The notes: generated by a model from the sequence alone, not told the origin. A DNA stretch of 64,000 nt from Candidatus Campylobacter infans (GCA_009827235.1 SPMW01000003.1:1-64000); one strand, 5' to 3'; positions 38,014 to 46,726 are shown, numbered from the stretch's first letter. Made by a program: numbers and translations.

Positions 38014-38337
38014 CTTTTTGTAATTTTCGCCCCACAAAGCAAGGCTATCAAAAACGCTTTCAAGGCTCTGTCCTAGCGGGGTTAAAGAATACTCGACTTT
38101 GGGCGGGACCTCGGCAAAAACCTTGCGTTTTACAAGCCTTGCTTCTTCAAGCTCGCGTAAATTTTGTGTCAGCACCTTTTGCGAAATGTCTTGGTTTTTA
38201 GTAGCTGAAATGGACTTTTTCAGCTCGCCAAAACGCCTTGTGTCTTTAAGCAAATCGCGTATGATGAGGAATTTCCACTTGTTGCCGATGAGATTTAACA
38301 CAGTTTCTATGGGGCAAGGGGAGAAATACTTTTTCAT
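38005..38337 (-). CDS. HxlR-family transcriptional regulator
   Basis: A 110-residue HxlR winged-helix repressor or activator: CPIETVLNLIGNKWKFLIIRDL, RRFGELKKSI, ISQKVLTQNLRELEEARLVKRKVF and VEYSLTPLGQSLESV are family hallmarks. Cys8 (YFSPCPIE) sits where several HxlR proteins place a redox-sensing Cys; C. jejuni RrpA and RrpB of this family respond to oxidative stress. It is divergent from a cupin gene that it probably controls through the inverted repeat at 38562-38577. Confidence 0.88.
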   Translation of the reverse strand: MKKYFSPCPIETVLNLIGNKWKFLIIRDLLKDTRRFGELKKSISATKNQDISQKVLTQNLRELEEARLVKRKVFAEVPPKVEYSLTPLGQSLESVFDSLALWGENYKKLA

Positions 38338-38561
38338 TTTTGTCCTTTAAATTTAAAAAATTTGCCAAAATTATAGCAAATTTTTTTCAAAATTCAAGCC
38401 AAAATTCAAAAAATTTTAAAACATTTACAAAAATTTTAAAGCCTTTAAAGGCTTATTTTTTCACAATAGTTTCTAAAAGATAACTATATAATAAAAAAGT
38501 GCTTACTTGATAAAGTTATGCTAGTGTGTTAAATTTCGCTTGACAAATTTATTTGTTATAA

Positions 38562-38577
38562 GAGTGAAAATTCACTC
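38562..38577. promoter_or_regulatory. Inverted repeat, candidate HxlR operator
   Basis: GAGTGAA (38562-38568), AA, TTCACTC (38571-38577) form a perfect 7-bp inverted repeat just upstream of the cupin gene, within the divergent promoter region. Size and symmetry suit a dimeric HxlR protein. A smaller AAGT-GCTT-ACTT repeat lies nearer the regulator gene. Confidence 0.5.
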
Positions 38578-38632
38578 ACAAAGCAGCAAGCCTTAAAAAA
38601 AGGCTTTAACATAACTTAAACAGGAGGACACA

Positions 38633-38980
38633 ATGTCAAAATTCAGCAAAATCTCACTCGCAAACGAAGCGAGAGTGGAGTTAAAGGAAAAGCTTGGTTT
38701 AACAAGCTGTGAAGTCTCGCTCAATGAGCTGCCAGCTGGCGCAAGCGTGCCATTTTACCACGCTCATCAGCAAAATGAAGAGCTTTATCTCTTTTTAGAA
38801 GGTGATGGTGCTATCGAGTTAGATGGCGAAAAGCTTGCAGTAAAGGCAAATGACGCGGTGCGAGTCGCTCCAAGCGTGATGAGAAAGATATCAGCTACGA
38901 GCAAACTACGCTACCTTTGCGTGCAAGCCAAAGAAAACAGCCTTTTGCAATGGAGCGCAACGGACGGCGTAATGGGCTAA
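38633..38980 (+). CDS. Small cupin protein
   Basis: A 115-residue single cupin. Motif 1 is GASVPFYHAHQQNEELYLFLEG (two His and a Glu as metal ligands); motif 2 is weaker (NDAVRVAPSVMRKISA) and lacks a clear His. Such proteins may bind a metal or small electrophile. Paired divergently with an HxlR regulator, it is probably induced by an oxidant or electrophile; that is inference. CAGGAGG, a strong ribosome binding site, precedes the ATG. Confidence 0.82.
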   Translation: MSKFSKISLANEARVELKEKLGLTSCEVSLNELPAGASVPFYHAHQQNEELYLFLEGDGAIELDGEKLAVKANDAVRVAPSVMRKISATSKLRYLCVQAKENSLLQWSATDGVMG

Positions 38981-38996
38981 GCGTTGGTTTTATGCA

Positions 38997-39034
38997 AAAT
39001 AAGCTTGTGGTTTGATAAAATTGCAAGCTTATTT
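38997..39034 (+). terminator. Hairpin after the cupin gene
   Basis: AAATAAGCTTG (38997-39007) is matched by CAAGCTTATTT (39024-39034), an 11-bp perfect stem with a 16-nt loop, 17 bases past the cupin stop and followed by AAATTTATT. It separates the cupin unit from pstS. Confidence 0.6.
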
Positions 39035-39069
39035 AAATTTATTCTACTAAATTCAACTTTTTTTCAACT

Positions 39070-39134
39070 CTCATCACAAATTTACATAAATTTTACATTC
39101 GCCAAAATCAAACTTTACAATGCCTTTTTATACT
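39070..39134 (+). promoter_or_regulatory. Phased TTTACAW repeats and -10 box upstream of pstS (candidate pho box)
   Basis: TTTACAT at 39081-39087 and 39092-39098 are separated by AAAT, giving an 11-bp period as in E. coli pho boxes (7-bp half-site plus 4). TTTACAA at 39114-39120 is in the same phase two periods later, and CTCATCA at 39070-39076 one period earlier. TATACT at 39129-39134 could be the -10. The layout suggests a PhoB-type activator site, fitting the response regulator gene downstream. Confidence 0.55.
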
Positions 39135-39166
39135 TTCATCACAAATTTAATTTGAAAGGAGTGGTA

Positions 39167-39994
39167 ATGAAAAAATTACTACAATTTGTAATGGCATCTT
39201 TGATGCTAAGTTTTAGTTGTGCTTTTGCTGAAAGCATTTACCCTATCTCGCGCGAAATGGGTTCAGGCACGAGAGGTGCTTTTGTGGATATTTTTGATGT
39301 CAAACAAGAAACAGGCAAGAAAATTGACGCCACCTCCAAAAAAGCCGAAGTTACGAACTCCACAGGCGTTATGATAACCACAGTGGCAAATTCCAAAAAC
39401 GCCATAGGCTACATCTCGCTTGGGGCGTTAAATGACGAGGTCAAGGCTTTAAAGATTGACGGCGTTGCGCCAAGCGTGGCAAACATTAACAACAAAAGCT
39501 ACACTATTTTTCGTCCGTTTAATGTCGTTACAAAAACAAAAACTCCGCTTGCTGAGGATTTTTTAAGTTACGCTAGCTCGCAAAACGCACTTGCTATCAT
39601 TGAAAAAGCGGGCTACATCGCCGTTAGCAAAAACGCGTTTAGCTCTAAAAAGCCAAAAGGCAAGCTTGTTATCGCAGGTTCAAGCTCTGTAACGCCGCTT
39701 ATGGAAAAGCTAAAAGAGGCGTATGAGAAGATTAACCCAAATGCGAATTTGGAGATTTTACAATCTGACTCCACAACGGGCGTTACTTCGACAATTGAGG
39801 GCATCGCCGACATTGGAATGGTTTCGCGCGAGGTTAAGCAAAGCGAACTAAAAAAGGGTTTAAAAGCGCAGGTTTTAGCACTTGATGGCTTAGCGGTGAT
39901 CGTCCATAAAAGCAACAAGCTTGACGACATCAGCAAAGAGAGCGTCAAAAAGATTTTTATGGGCGAAGTTACTGACTGGGACGAAGTTAGGTAA
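39167..39994 (+). CDS. pstS: Phosphate-binding protein PstS, permuted domain order
   Basis: A 275-residue periplasmic phosphate receptor with signal peptide MKKLLQFVMASLMLSFSCAFA. Usual PstS relatives begin with the GSSSVTPLMEKL half and place the SREGSGTRGAF half later. Here the order is reversed: ISREMGSGTRGAFVDIF comes first (from about residue 26), continues through TNSTGVMITTVANSKNAIGYISLG to IEKAGYIAVS, and only then KLVIAGSSSVTPLMEKLKEAYEKINP through FMGEVTDWDEV ends the protein. All phosphate-site loops seem present. The frame opens at 38984, but GAAAGGAG at 39154-39161 and the signal peptide fix the start at 39167. Confidence 0.88.
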   Translation: MKKLLQFVMASLMLSFSCAFAESIYPISREMGSGTRGAFVDIFDVKQETGKKIDATSKKAEVTNSTGVMITTVANSKNAIGYISLGALNDEVKALKIDGVAPSVANINNKSYTIFRPFNVVTKTKTPLAEDFLSYASSQNALAIIEKAGYIAVSKNAFSSKKPKGKLVIAGSSSVTPLMEKLKEAYEKINPNANLEILQSDSTTGVTSTIEGIADIGMVSREVKQSELKKGLKAQVLALDGLAVIVHKSNKLDDISKESVKKIFMGEVTDWDEVR

Positions 39995-40044
39995 TTAGGC
40001 GTGGTTCAAGGCGGCAAGTCCGCCAAATTTTAAAAGGAAGAAAA

Positions 40045-41847
40045 ATGCAAAGAAGAACATTTTTAAAAACGACTTGCGGAGCGATTGGGTTTGCTAGTTT
40101 TTTCTCTCCCTCTGCGGTTTTTGCCGCGTCTAGTGAAAATTTGCTAGGCTTTGAGCAGATCGCCTTTAACGACAAAGATAAGTTTGTAGTCCCACAAGGA
40201 TACGAAGCAAAACCGCTCATTTCGTGGGGAGACGCGCTTTTTAGCAAGGCTAGCGCGTTTGATGAAAATAAAATCATCGACCAAAGGGCGATTGAAAATG
40301 CGAATTTGGTTTTTGGCGACAACAATGACGGGATGGCGTTATTTGAGCTAGAAAACGGCAACGCGCTTTTGGCGGTAAATAATGAGTATATCAACCCTGA
40401 GATAATGTTTTCACACAAGGGCGAAAAAACTACGCTTGAAGATGTGCGGTATATGCAAAACTCACTTGGCGTAAGTATATTTGAGATAAGTAAAGATAAG
40501 GACGGCTTTTTTCAAGTGGTGCTTGACTCACCATATAACCGCAGGATCACCGCTCAAACGCCAATGAAGCTACAAGGAGCTGCAAAAGGACATAGGCTTA
40601 TGCGCACTGCTGCGGACAAAAAAGGCGAGTTGGTGCTTGGCACGCTTAATAACTGCGCAAATGGGCAAACTCCGTGGGGAACTTACCTAACTTGTGAGGA
40701 GAATGTGGATGATTTTTTCGGTTCAAGCGAGGCAAATCAAGCTTTCACACCTGCTTTAAAACGCTACGGCTTTGGCAAAGAAAGCGTGTATAAATGGGAG
40801 CTTGACCCTCGTTTTGACTTAGCTAAAAACCCAAATGAAGCCAACCGCTTTGGCTGGGTGGTGGAAATTGACCCATACAACCCAAACTCAACGCCAATCA
40901 AACGCACGGCTTTGGGACGCTTTAAGCACGAAAACGCAGAAGTTCTCATCAACAAAGATGGGCGTGTTGTCGTGTATATGGGCGATGATGAGGCAAATGA
41001 GTTTTTGTATAAATTTGTAAGCAAAAATAAATTTAACAAAACAAACAAAACCGCAAATAAAGATATTTTAGACAGCGGAACGCTTTATGTGGCAAAATTT
41101 AACGGTGATTTGCTTGAAGGTGTGGGAGAGTGGATTGAGCTAAGTTATGGCAAAAACGGGCTTGATAAAAGCTCTGGCTTTAACTCGCAGGCTGAAATTT
41201 TAATCAACGCTCGCCTTGCTGCAAGTTTTGTCGGCGCAACACCTATGGATAGACCTGAATGGATCGCGGCGGATTTAAAGGGCGAGTTTGTCTATGCGAC
41301 AATGACAAACAACACAAAACGCGAAAAAATAGACAGCGCAAATCCACGAACAAACAACATTTACGGACAAATCATCAGCTGGCAAGCGCAAAACAAAGAC
41401 CACGCAGGCAAAAATTTCAAGTGGATTATTTTTGCTTTAATGGGCAACCCAGAGGTGTATCCAAACGGCACTAGGCGAGGTAGCTCAAACATCAACGCAG
41501 AAAATATGTTTAACTCGCCTGATGGTTTAAAATTTGATAAATTTGGCAGGTTGTGGATACAAAGTGATGGTAAGTATTCAAATAAGGGAGATTACGCCAA
41601 AATGGGAAATAACCAAATGCTTTGTGCGAATCCAAACACAGGCGAAATTAGGCGTTTTTTAAGCGGACCTGTGGCGTGTGAGATTACGGGCTGTGCCTTT
41701 TCAAAAGATAGCACGGTGATGTTTGTAGGCGTTCAGCACCCCGGAGAGTTTGGCGCAAAAAGCCATTTTCCAAACGGCAAAAACACCACGCCAAGAAGCA
41801 CGGTAATGCAAATTAAAAAGCTTGATGGCGGGGTTATTGGCTCGTAA
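40045..41847 (+). CDS. phoX: PhoX alkaline phosphatase
   Basis: A 600-residue PhoX (DUF839-type) calcium/iron-dependent phosphomonoesterase that releases phosphate from organic esters in the periplasm. It begins with a Tat signal (MQRRTFLKTTCGAIGFASFF, cleavage near AVFA). Family features: GDNNDGMALFELENGNALLAVNNEY, WGTYLTCEENVDDFF, GRFKHENAEV, VVVYMGDDEANEFLYKFV and SSPDGL-type NSPDGLKFDKFGRLWIQSDG. AAAAGGAAG precedes the ATG. Its place between pstS and pstC couples phosphate release to uptake, and C. jejuni has the same enzyme as its main alkaline phosphatase. Confidence 0.95.
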   Translation: MQRRTFLKTTCGAIGFASFFSPSAVFAASSENLLGFEQIAFNDKDKFVVPQGYEAKPLISWGDALFSKASAFDENKIIDQRAIENANLVFGDNNDGMALFELENGNALLAVNNEYINPEIMFSHKGEKTTLEDVRYMQNSLGVSIFEISKDKDGFFQVVLDSPYNRRITAQTPMKLQGAAKGHRLMRTAADKKGELVLGTLNNCANGQTPWGTYLTCEENVDDFFGSSEANQAFTPALKRYGFGKESVYKWELDPRFDLAKNPNEANRFGWVVEIDPYNPNSTPIKRTALGRFKHENAEVLINKDGRVVVYMGDDEANEFLYKFVSKNKFNKTNKTANKDILDSGTLYVAKFNGDLLEGVGEWIELSYGKNGLDKSSGFNSQAEILINARLAASFVGATPMDRPEWIAADLKGEFVYATMTNNTKREKIDSANPRTNNIYGQIISWQAQNKDHAGKNFKWIIFALMGNPEVYPNGTRRGSSNINAENMFNSPDGLKFDKFGRLWIQSDGKYSNKGDYAKMGNNQMLCANPNTGEIRRFLSGPVACEITGCAFSKDSTVMFVGVQHPGEFGAKSHFPNGKNTTPRSTVMQIKKLDGGVIGS

Positions 41848-41873
41848 ATATAGAGCAAGAAAAGGTTAGAAAA

Positions 41874-42725
41874 ATGACCAAGCTCAAAGAAAGATTTTTC
41901 ACTGCGCTTTTTGCTATAAATGCGGTGTTTTCAGTGCTTGCCGTGCTGATGATTTGCCTTTTTTTGTTTGCAAATGCACTGCCAACTATGTCAAAAATAG
42001 GTTTTGTTGAGTTTATTTTTGGTTTTGAGTGGTTTCCTAGCGAGGATCTTTTTGGGATTTTTGCGATGATTATCGGTAGCCTTTATGTAACGGCTTTGGC
42101 GATTTTCATAGGCGTGCCACTTGGGGTTTTAAGCGCGATTTATCTCTCTTGTTTTTGCCATAAAAGGCTTAAAAAATTCCTTATGCCTTGCGTGGAGCTT
42201 TTAGGGGCTATTCCTTCTGTTGTGTATGGATTTTTTGGGCTTGTGGTGATTGTGCCAACTTTATCAAGCCTATATGGTGGCATTTCTGGCAAGGGTATTT
42301 TGGCTGCCTCGCTTGTTTTGGCTATAATGATTTTGCCTACTATCATCTTGCTTTCAAAAGCGGCTATTGACGCCTTGCCAAAAAGCTATTATGAAGGCGC
42401 ATTAGCCTTGGGTGCAAGTAAAGAAAGAAGTGTATTTTTTGCTCTTGTTCCTGCGGCAAAGAGTGGAATTTTAGCTTCTGTGATACTTGGCGTTGGCAGG
42501 GCTATCGGCGAGGCTATGGCTGTGATTATGGTAGCTGGCAATCAAGCCCAAATCCCGCACGGCTTAATGGACGGTGTGCGAACACTTACTACAAACATAG
42601 TGCTAGAAATGGGCTATGCGACTGATTTACACAGAGAGGTTTTAATCGCAAGTGCAGCGGTGCTTTTTGTATTTATCCTCATCATCAACGCAAGTTTTAA
42701 CGCCATAAAAAAGGAGACAAAATGA
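41874..42725 (+). CDS. pstC: Phosphate ABC transporter permease PstC
   Basis: A 283-residue inner-membrane permease with about six hydrophobic segments. The ABC-coupling EAA loop reads YYEGALALGASKERSVFFALVPAAKSGI; AIPSVVYGFFGL and GRAIGEAMAVIMVAGN are typical of PstC. AAAGG precedes the ATG. The stop overlaps the pstA start (ATGA at 42722-42725), so translation is coupled. Confidence 0.94.
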   Translation: MTKLKERFFTALFAINAVFSVLAVLMICLFLFANALPTMSKIGFVEFIFGFEWFPSEDLFGIFAMIIGSLYVTALAIFIGVPLGVLSAIYLSCFCHKRLKKFLMPCVELLGAIPSVVYGFFGLVVIVPTLSSLYGGISGKGILAASLVLAIMILPTIILLSKAAIDALPKSYYEGALALGASKERSVFFALVPAAKSGILASVILGVGRAIGEAMAVIMVAGNQAQIPHGLMDGVRTLTTNIVLEMGYATDLHREVLIASAAVLFVFILIINASFNAIKKETK

Positions 42726-43540
42726 AAAAAGACAAACTCAGCTTGCTTTTGTCATTTCTTTTAAGATTTGCTATTGCTAGCGTTTTGGGGATATTTTTTC
42801 TTTTGATAGGTTTTATCTTTTACAAGGGCATTTTAAACTTAAATTTAAGCCTTTTTGAGTGGAATTATAATAGCAAAAACATTTCGATGATGCCAGCCAT
42901 TATAAACACTATAAATATGATTATTTGCGCCATTTGTATCGCTATGCCCGTAGGCATTTTTGGGGCGATTTTTTTGACACAATACACACGCAAAAAAAGT
43001 AAAATTTTAAGGCTTATCAACATAGCCTCTGAAACTTTGGTAGGCATTCCAAGCATTGTTTATGGGCTTTTTGGGTATTTGGCTTTTGTGATTTATTTTG
43101 GCTTTAAGACAAGTTTTATTGCAGGAGTTTTAACTTTAAGCATTATGATTTTGCCCCTTATTTTAAGAAGTAGCGAAGAGGCTTTAAAAAGTGTTTTTGA
43201 GGGCTACAAAGAAGCAGCACTTGCGCTTGGAGCTTCAAAAATTCGCACTATTTTTGTGATAATCTTGCCAAGTGCGATTTCGGGCATTTTAGCGGGCATT
43301 ATTTTAAGTATAGGCAAGATTGTAGGCGAAAGTGCGGCTTTGCTTTATACATCAGGCAGCGTAGCAAAGGTGGCTGGGCTGTTTGATTCAGGACGAACTT
43401 TAAGCGTTCATATGTATGCCATTTCAAGCGAGGGACTACATATAAACGCAGCATATAGCACGGCAATGATTTTAATCCTCATCGTTTTGGCTATAAATTT
43501 ATTTGCAAATTTCATCGCTAAAAAATTATTGCGAGTTTAA
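42722..43540 (+). CDS. pstA: Phosphate ABC transporter permease PstA
   Basis: A 272-residue partner permease. The EAA loop is GYKEAALALGASKIRTIFVIILPSAISGI; GIPSIVYGLFGYLAF and GKIVGESAALLYTSGS are PstA hallmarks. Six hydrophobic segments are visible. It starts within the pstC stop and ends 9 bases before pstB, whose GGAGG ribosome binding site lies in that gap. Confidence 0.94.
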   Translation: MKKDKLSLLLSFLLRFAIASVLGIFFLLIGFIFYKGILNLNLSLFEWNYNSKNISMMPAIINTINMIICAICIAMPVGIFGAIFLTQYTRKKSKILRLINIASETLVGIPSIVYGLFGYLAFVIYFGFKTSFIAGVLTLSIMILPLILRSSEEALKSVFEGYKEAALALGASKIRTIFVIILPSAISGILAGIILSIGKIVGESAALLYTSGSVAKVAGLFDSGRTLSVHMYAISSEGLHINAAYSTAMILILIVLAINLFANFIAKKLLRV

Positions 43541-43549
43541 GGAGGCTTT

Positions 43550-44305
43550 ATGAAAGTATGTTTTGACATTAAAAAAATGAATTTGTATTATGGGAATTTT
43601 CACGCGCTTAAAAATATAGACTTAGACCTTTACAAAGGCGAAGTAACGGCTTTTATAGGACCTAGTGGGTGCGGGAAATCAACCTTTATTAAAAGTTTAA
43701 ACCGTATGAATGATTTAATTGAATACTGTAAAATCAAAGGCAAAATTTTATTTCGCGACAAAAACATTTACAGCAAGGATTGTGATGTGAATTTGTTGCG
43801 TAAAAAGGTAGGAATGGTGTTCCAAAAGCCAAATCCCTTTGCGATGAGCATTTATGATAATATCGCTTTTGGACCTAAAACGCACGGCACAAAAGATAAG
43901 GCTAAACTTGATGAGATAGTAGAAACTAGCCTTAAAAAAGCAGCCTTGTGGGAGGATTTAAAGGATAGATTAAAGCATTCAGCATTAGGATTAAGTGGAG
44001 GACAGCAACAAAGGCTTTGCATAGCAAGGACAATAGCGGTAAATCCTGAGGTGATTTTAATGGACGAGCCAACAAGCGCACTTGACCCGATAGCAACTTC
44101 TAAAATTGAGGAGTTGATTTTAAATTTAAAGAAAAATTATACTATAATCATCGTTACGCATAATATGCAACAAGCCGCGCGGATTTCAGATAAAACGGCA
44201 TTTTTCTTAATGGGCGAAGTGGTTGAATATGATGAGACAAAAAAGATTTTTAACAACCCCAAAGAGAAAAAAACGCAAGATTACATTTTAGGACGCTTTG
44301 GCTAA
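43550..44305 (+). CDS. pstB: Phosphate ABC transporter ATPase PstB
   Basis: A 251-residue ATPase: Walker [22 protein letters not shown], the PstB-type Q-loop region [22 protein letters not shown], signature [16 protein letters not shown], Walker [16 protein letters not shown] and switch His in [14 protein letters not shown] strong GGAGG precedes the ATG. phoU, which commonly follows pstB, is not here; the response regulator begins 72 bases later instead. Confidence 0.97.
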   Translation: MKVCFDIKKMNLYYGNFHALKNIDLDLYKGEVTAFIGPSGCGKSTFIKSLNRMNDLIEYCKIKGKILFRDKNIYSKDCDVNLLRKKVGMVFQKPNPFAMSIYDNIAFGPKTHGTKDKAKLDEIVETSLKKAALWEDLKDRLKHSALGLSGGQQQRLCIARTIAVNPEVILMDEPTSALDPIATSKIEELILNLKKNYTIIIVTHNMQQAARISDKTAFFLMGEVVEYDETKKIFNNPKEKKTQDYILGRFG

Positions 44306-44377
44306 AAAAGGCTTAATAAAAATTTGTAAAAACCGAATTTGATTTTAGGATTTGATTGAATTTGATGAAAGGCTTAA

Positions 44378-45043
44378 ATGGTTTATGTTTTAGAAGATGA
44401 TGAGAGCATTTTAGAGCTTATTTTATACGCGCTTAAATCGCAAAACATCAAGGCTTTGGGCTTTAAACACCCAGATGAGTTTTCAAAAGCACTTTCAAAC
44501 AATAAACCTCAAATTGTCGTTTTGGACTTAATGCTGCCAAGTAAAAGCGGCTTTGAAATCACAAAAGAGCTTAAAAACAATCCCGCAACAAAAAGCATTT
44601 CCATTTTGATTTTAAGTGCTTTAAATAGCGAAATGGACAAGGTAAAAGGTTTAGAGCTTGGAGCAGATGATTACATCGCTAAGCCTTTTGGGGTAATGGA
44701 GTTTATCGCAAGGATAAAAACGATACAAAGAAGGCTAAAACCTCAAAACCAAAAGCTTGAATTTGAGGGGTTGAGTATGGATTTAATCGCACACAACTTA
44801 AAAATCAACGACAATTTTGTAGAGCTTACACTCAAAGAATTTGAGCTTTTAAAACTGCTTTTGCAAAACTGCGAAAGGGTTTTTAAAAGAGATGACATTT
44901 TAGAGCTTGTGTGGGGTTATGCTTACACGAGCAGCAGGACACTTGACATACACATAAACACTTTGAGAAGCAAGCTTGGCGCATTTGGCAAGCACATTAA
45001 AACCATACGCGCCGTAGGTTATAAATTCTCAAAAGAAGCCTAA
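44378..45043 (+). CDS. OmpR/PhoB-type response regulator
   Basis: A 221-residue regulator with receiver domain (YVLEDDESILELIL; phospho-acceptor Asp50 in QIVVLDLMLPSKSGF; Lys in DYIAKPFGVMEF) and a C-terminal winged-helix domain (LTLKEFELLKLLLQNCERVFKRDDILELVWGY; SSRTLDIHINTLRSKLG; IRAVGYKF). Position after pstB and PhoB-like sequence make it the probable phosphate regulator acting on the phased repeats upstream of pstS. C. jejuni uses the related PhosR. The sensor gene starts directly after its stop. Confidence 0.92.
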   Translation: MVYVLEDDESILELILYALKSQNIKALGFKHPDEFSKALSNNKPQIVVLDLMLPSKSGFEITKELKNNPATKSISILILSALNSEMDKVKGLELGADDYIAKPFGVMEFIARIKTIQRRLKPQNQKLEFEGLSMDLIAHNLKINDNFVELTLKEFELLKLLLQNCERVFKRDDILELVWGYAYTSSRTLDIHINTLRSKLGAFGKHIKTIRAVGYKFSKEA

Positions 45044-46726
45044 ATGCAAAAAAGAATTTTCTATGCTATCTTTGGCGTGTGTGGCTTTTTGCTCTTAACC
45101 TCAAATATATTTTTGTTTTTGTATTTTGATAATTTTTTTAAAACTCAAATCATAAACGATATGAAAAAACAAGCCGCCACCCTTTTAAGCGTGCAAAAAT
45201 TTGATGAAAATTTAAGCAAAATACAAGATTTTAACACGCAAAACCGCCTTACAATCATCGATGAAAATGGCGTTGTGCTGTTTGACAACTTTGCTTTTGA
45301 TTTAGAAAATCACCTAAACAGAGCAGAAATAAAAGACACGCTTACAAAGGGAGAAAGCTTTAAAATACGCTACTCACAAAGCTTAAAACAAAATTTAATC
45401 TACTACGCCAAAGCTTACAAAAAGGCAAATCAAACCTATATCATCAGAATAGCCACCGCCCAAAAAAGCCTCACAAGCCTTATTTTAAACCTTGCCTTGC
45501 TCTTTGTGTGTGAAATGCTGTTTTTGCTTTTTATATGCTTTTTCATCGCCAAAATGCTTGCAAAAAAAATTTTAAGCCCCATAAAAAATATAAATTTAAA
45601 AGAACTTCACAAAAATGACGCTTACAGCGAACTTGGAGGCATCATCAAAAAAATCAAAACACAAAATAAAACCATAAAAAAAGCCTACAAAAAACTTTTA
45701 CAAAAACAGCAAGAAAGCTTGCTTTTAGCACAAAATATAAAAGACGGCTTTATGCTGCTTAATGCCAAAGGAATGATAATTTTAGCCAACAACAATATAG
45801 AAAATTTTTTAAAATTAAACAATGCTGTCAGCCTTGAAAACATTGAAAACTCAGCCTTTTGTAAGCTGTGCGCTCAAATGCTTGATGAGTTTAAATCCCA
45901 AAAAATAAAGCAAAATAAAAACATTCAAATGCCCTTAAATGATGAGGAATGCGAACTTATCTTTTCACCTATTTTTGTGGAGGAAAAATTTAAAGGAATG
46001 ATGATTTTAATTCAAAATTTAAGCGAGGAAAAACTAGCCTTAAAATTAAGAAAAGAATTCAGCGCAAATGTAACCCACGAGCTTAAAACCCCGCTTACAA
46101 GCATTTTAGCAAGTAGCGAGATGATAAAAAACAAACTCGTCCAACGCGCTGATATGCCAAAATTCATCGATACAATTTATAGCGAATCAAAAAGACTTTT
46201 AGAGATGATTGATGAGATTTTAAGGCTCTCATTTTTTGACGAAAACAAACAAAATTTACTCCAAAAGCAAAAAATAAATTTAAAAACCATCATCTTAAAA
46301 GTGGTTTCGCGTTTAGAGCAAGTTGCACAAAAGCAAGGCGTGAAACTTCTTTGCGATTTAGAAGAACAAGAGCTTTTTGGCGTTTATGAACTTGTAGAAA
46401 ACCTCATTTACAACCTTTGCGATAATGCCATAAAATACAACAAACCAAATGGCTTTGTCAAAATCTCACTTAAAAGGCAAAACAGCATCATCAAACTCAC
46501 CGTCAAAGATAGCGGCATAGGCATCAAAAAAGAACACCACAGCCGCATTTTTGAACGCTTTTTTTGCGTGGATAAAAGCCGCAGTAAAGAACTTGGCGGC
46601 ACAGGACTTGGACTTTCTATCGTCAAGCACGCTTGCTTTTACCACAAAGCTCATCTCACACTTCAAAGCGAATTTGGCGTTGGGAGCGAATTTTGCGTGG
46701 TGTTTGATGAAGAAATGGCTTTTTAA
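45044..46726 (+). CDS. Sensor histidine kinase, PhoR-like
   Basis: A 560-residue kinase: N-terminal helix 7-29, an extracytoplasmic loop, a second helix about 143-169, a short coiled linker, a PAS-like segment (DGFMLLNAKGMIILANNNIENFL), HisKA with His345 (FSANVTHELKTPLTSIL), and a complete catalytic domain (NLCDNAIKYN N-box, VKDSGIGI G1 box, GGTGLGLSIVKHA G2 box). The sizeable periplasmic loop of about 110 residues is unlike E. coli PhoR, so it may sense a ligand directly; C. jejuni PhosS is the closest known analogue. It begins at the base after the regulator stop. Confidence 0.92.
   Translation: MQKRIFYAIFGVCGFLLLTSNIFLFLYFDNFFKTQIINDMKKQAATLLSVQKFDENLSKIQDFNTQNRLTIIDENGVVLFDNFAFDLENHLNRAEIKDTLTKGESFKIRYSQSLKQNLIYYAKAYKKANQTYIIRIATAQKSLTSLILNLALLFVCEMLFLLFICFFIAKMLAKKILSPIKNINLKELHKNDAYSELGGIIKKIKTQNKTIKKAYKKLLQKQQESLLLAQNIKDGFMLLNAKGMIILANNNIENFLKLNNAVSLENIENSAFCKLCAQMLDEFKSQKIKQNKNIQMPLNDEECELIFSPIFVEEKFKGMMILIQNLSEEKLALKLRKEFSANVTHELKTPLTSILASSEMIKNKLVQRADMPKFIDTIYSESKRLLEMIDEILRLSFFDENKQNLLQKQKINLKTIILKVVSRLEQVAQKQGVKLLCDLEEQELFGVYELVENLIYNLCDNAIKYNKPNGFVKISLKRQNSIIKLTVKDSGIGIKKEHHSRIFERFFCVDKSRSKELGGTGLGLSIVKHACFYHKAHLTLQSEFGVGSEFCVVFDEEMAF

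Noticed and set aside
38984-39166. N-terminal extension of the pstS frame
   Set aside because: It runs through the cupin terminator and promoter region; signal peptide and ribosome binding site place the start at 39167.
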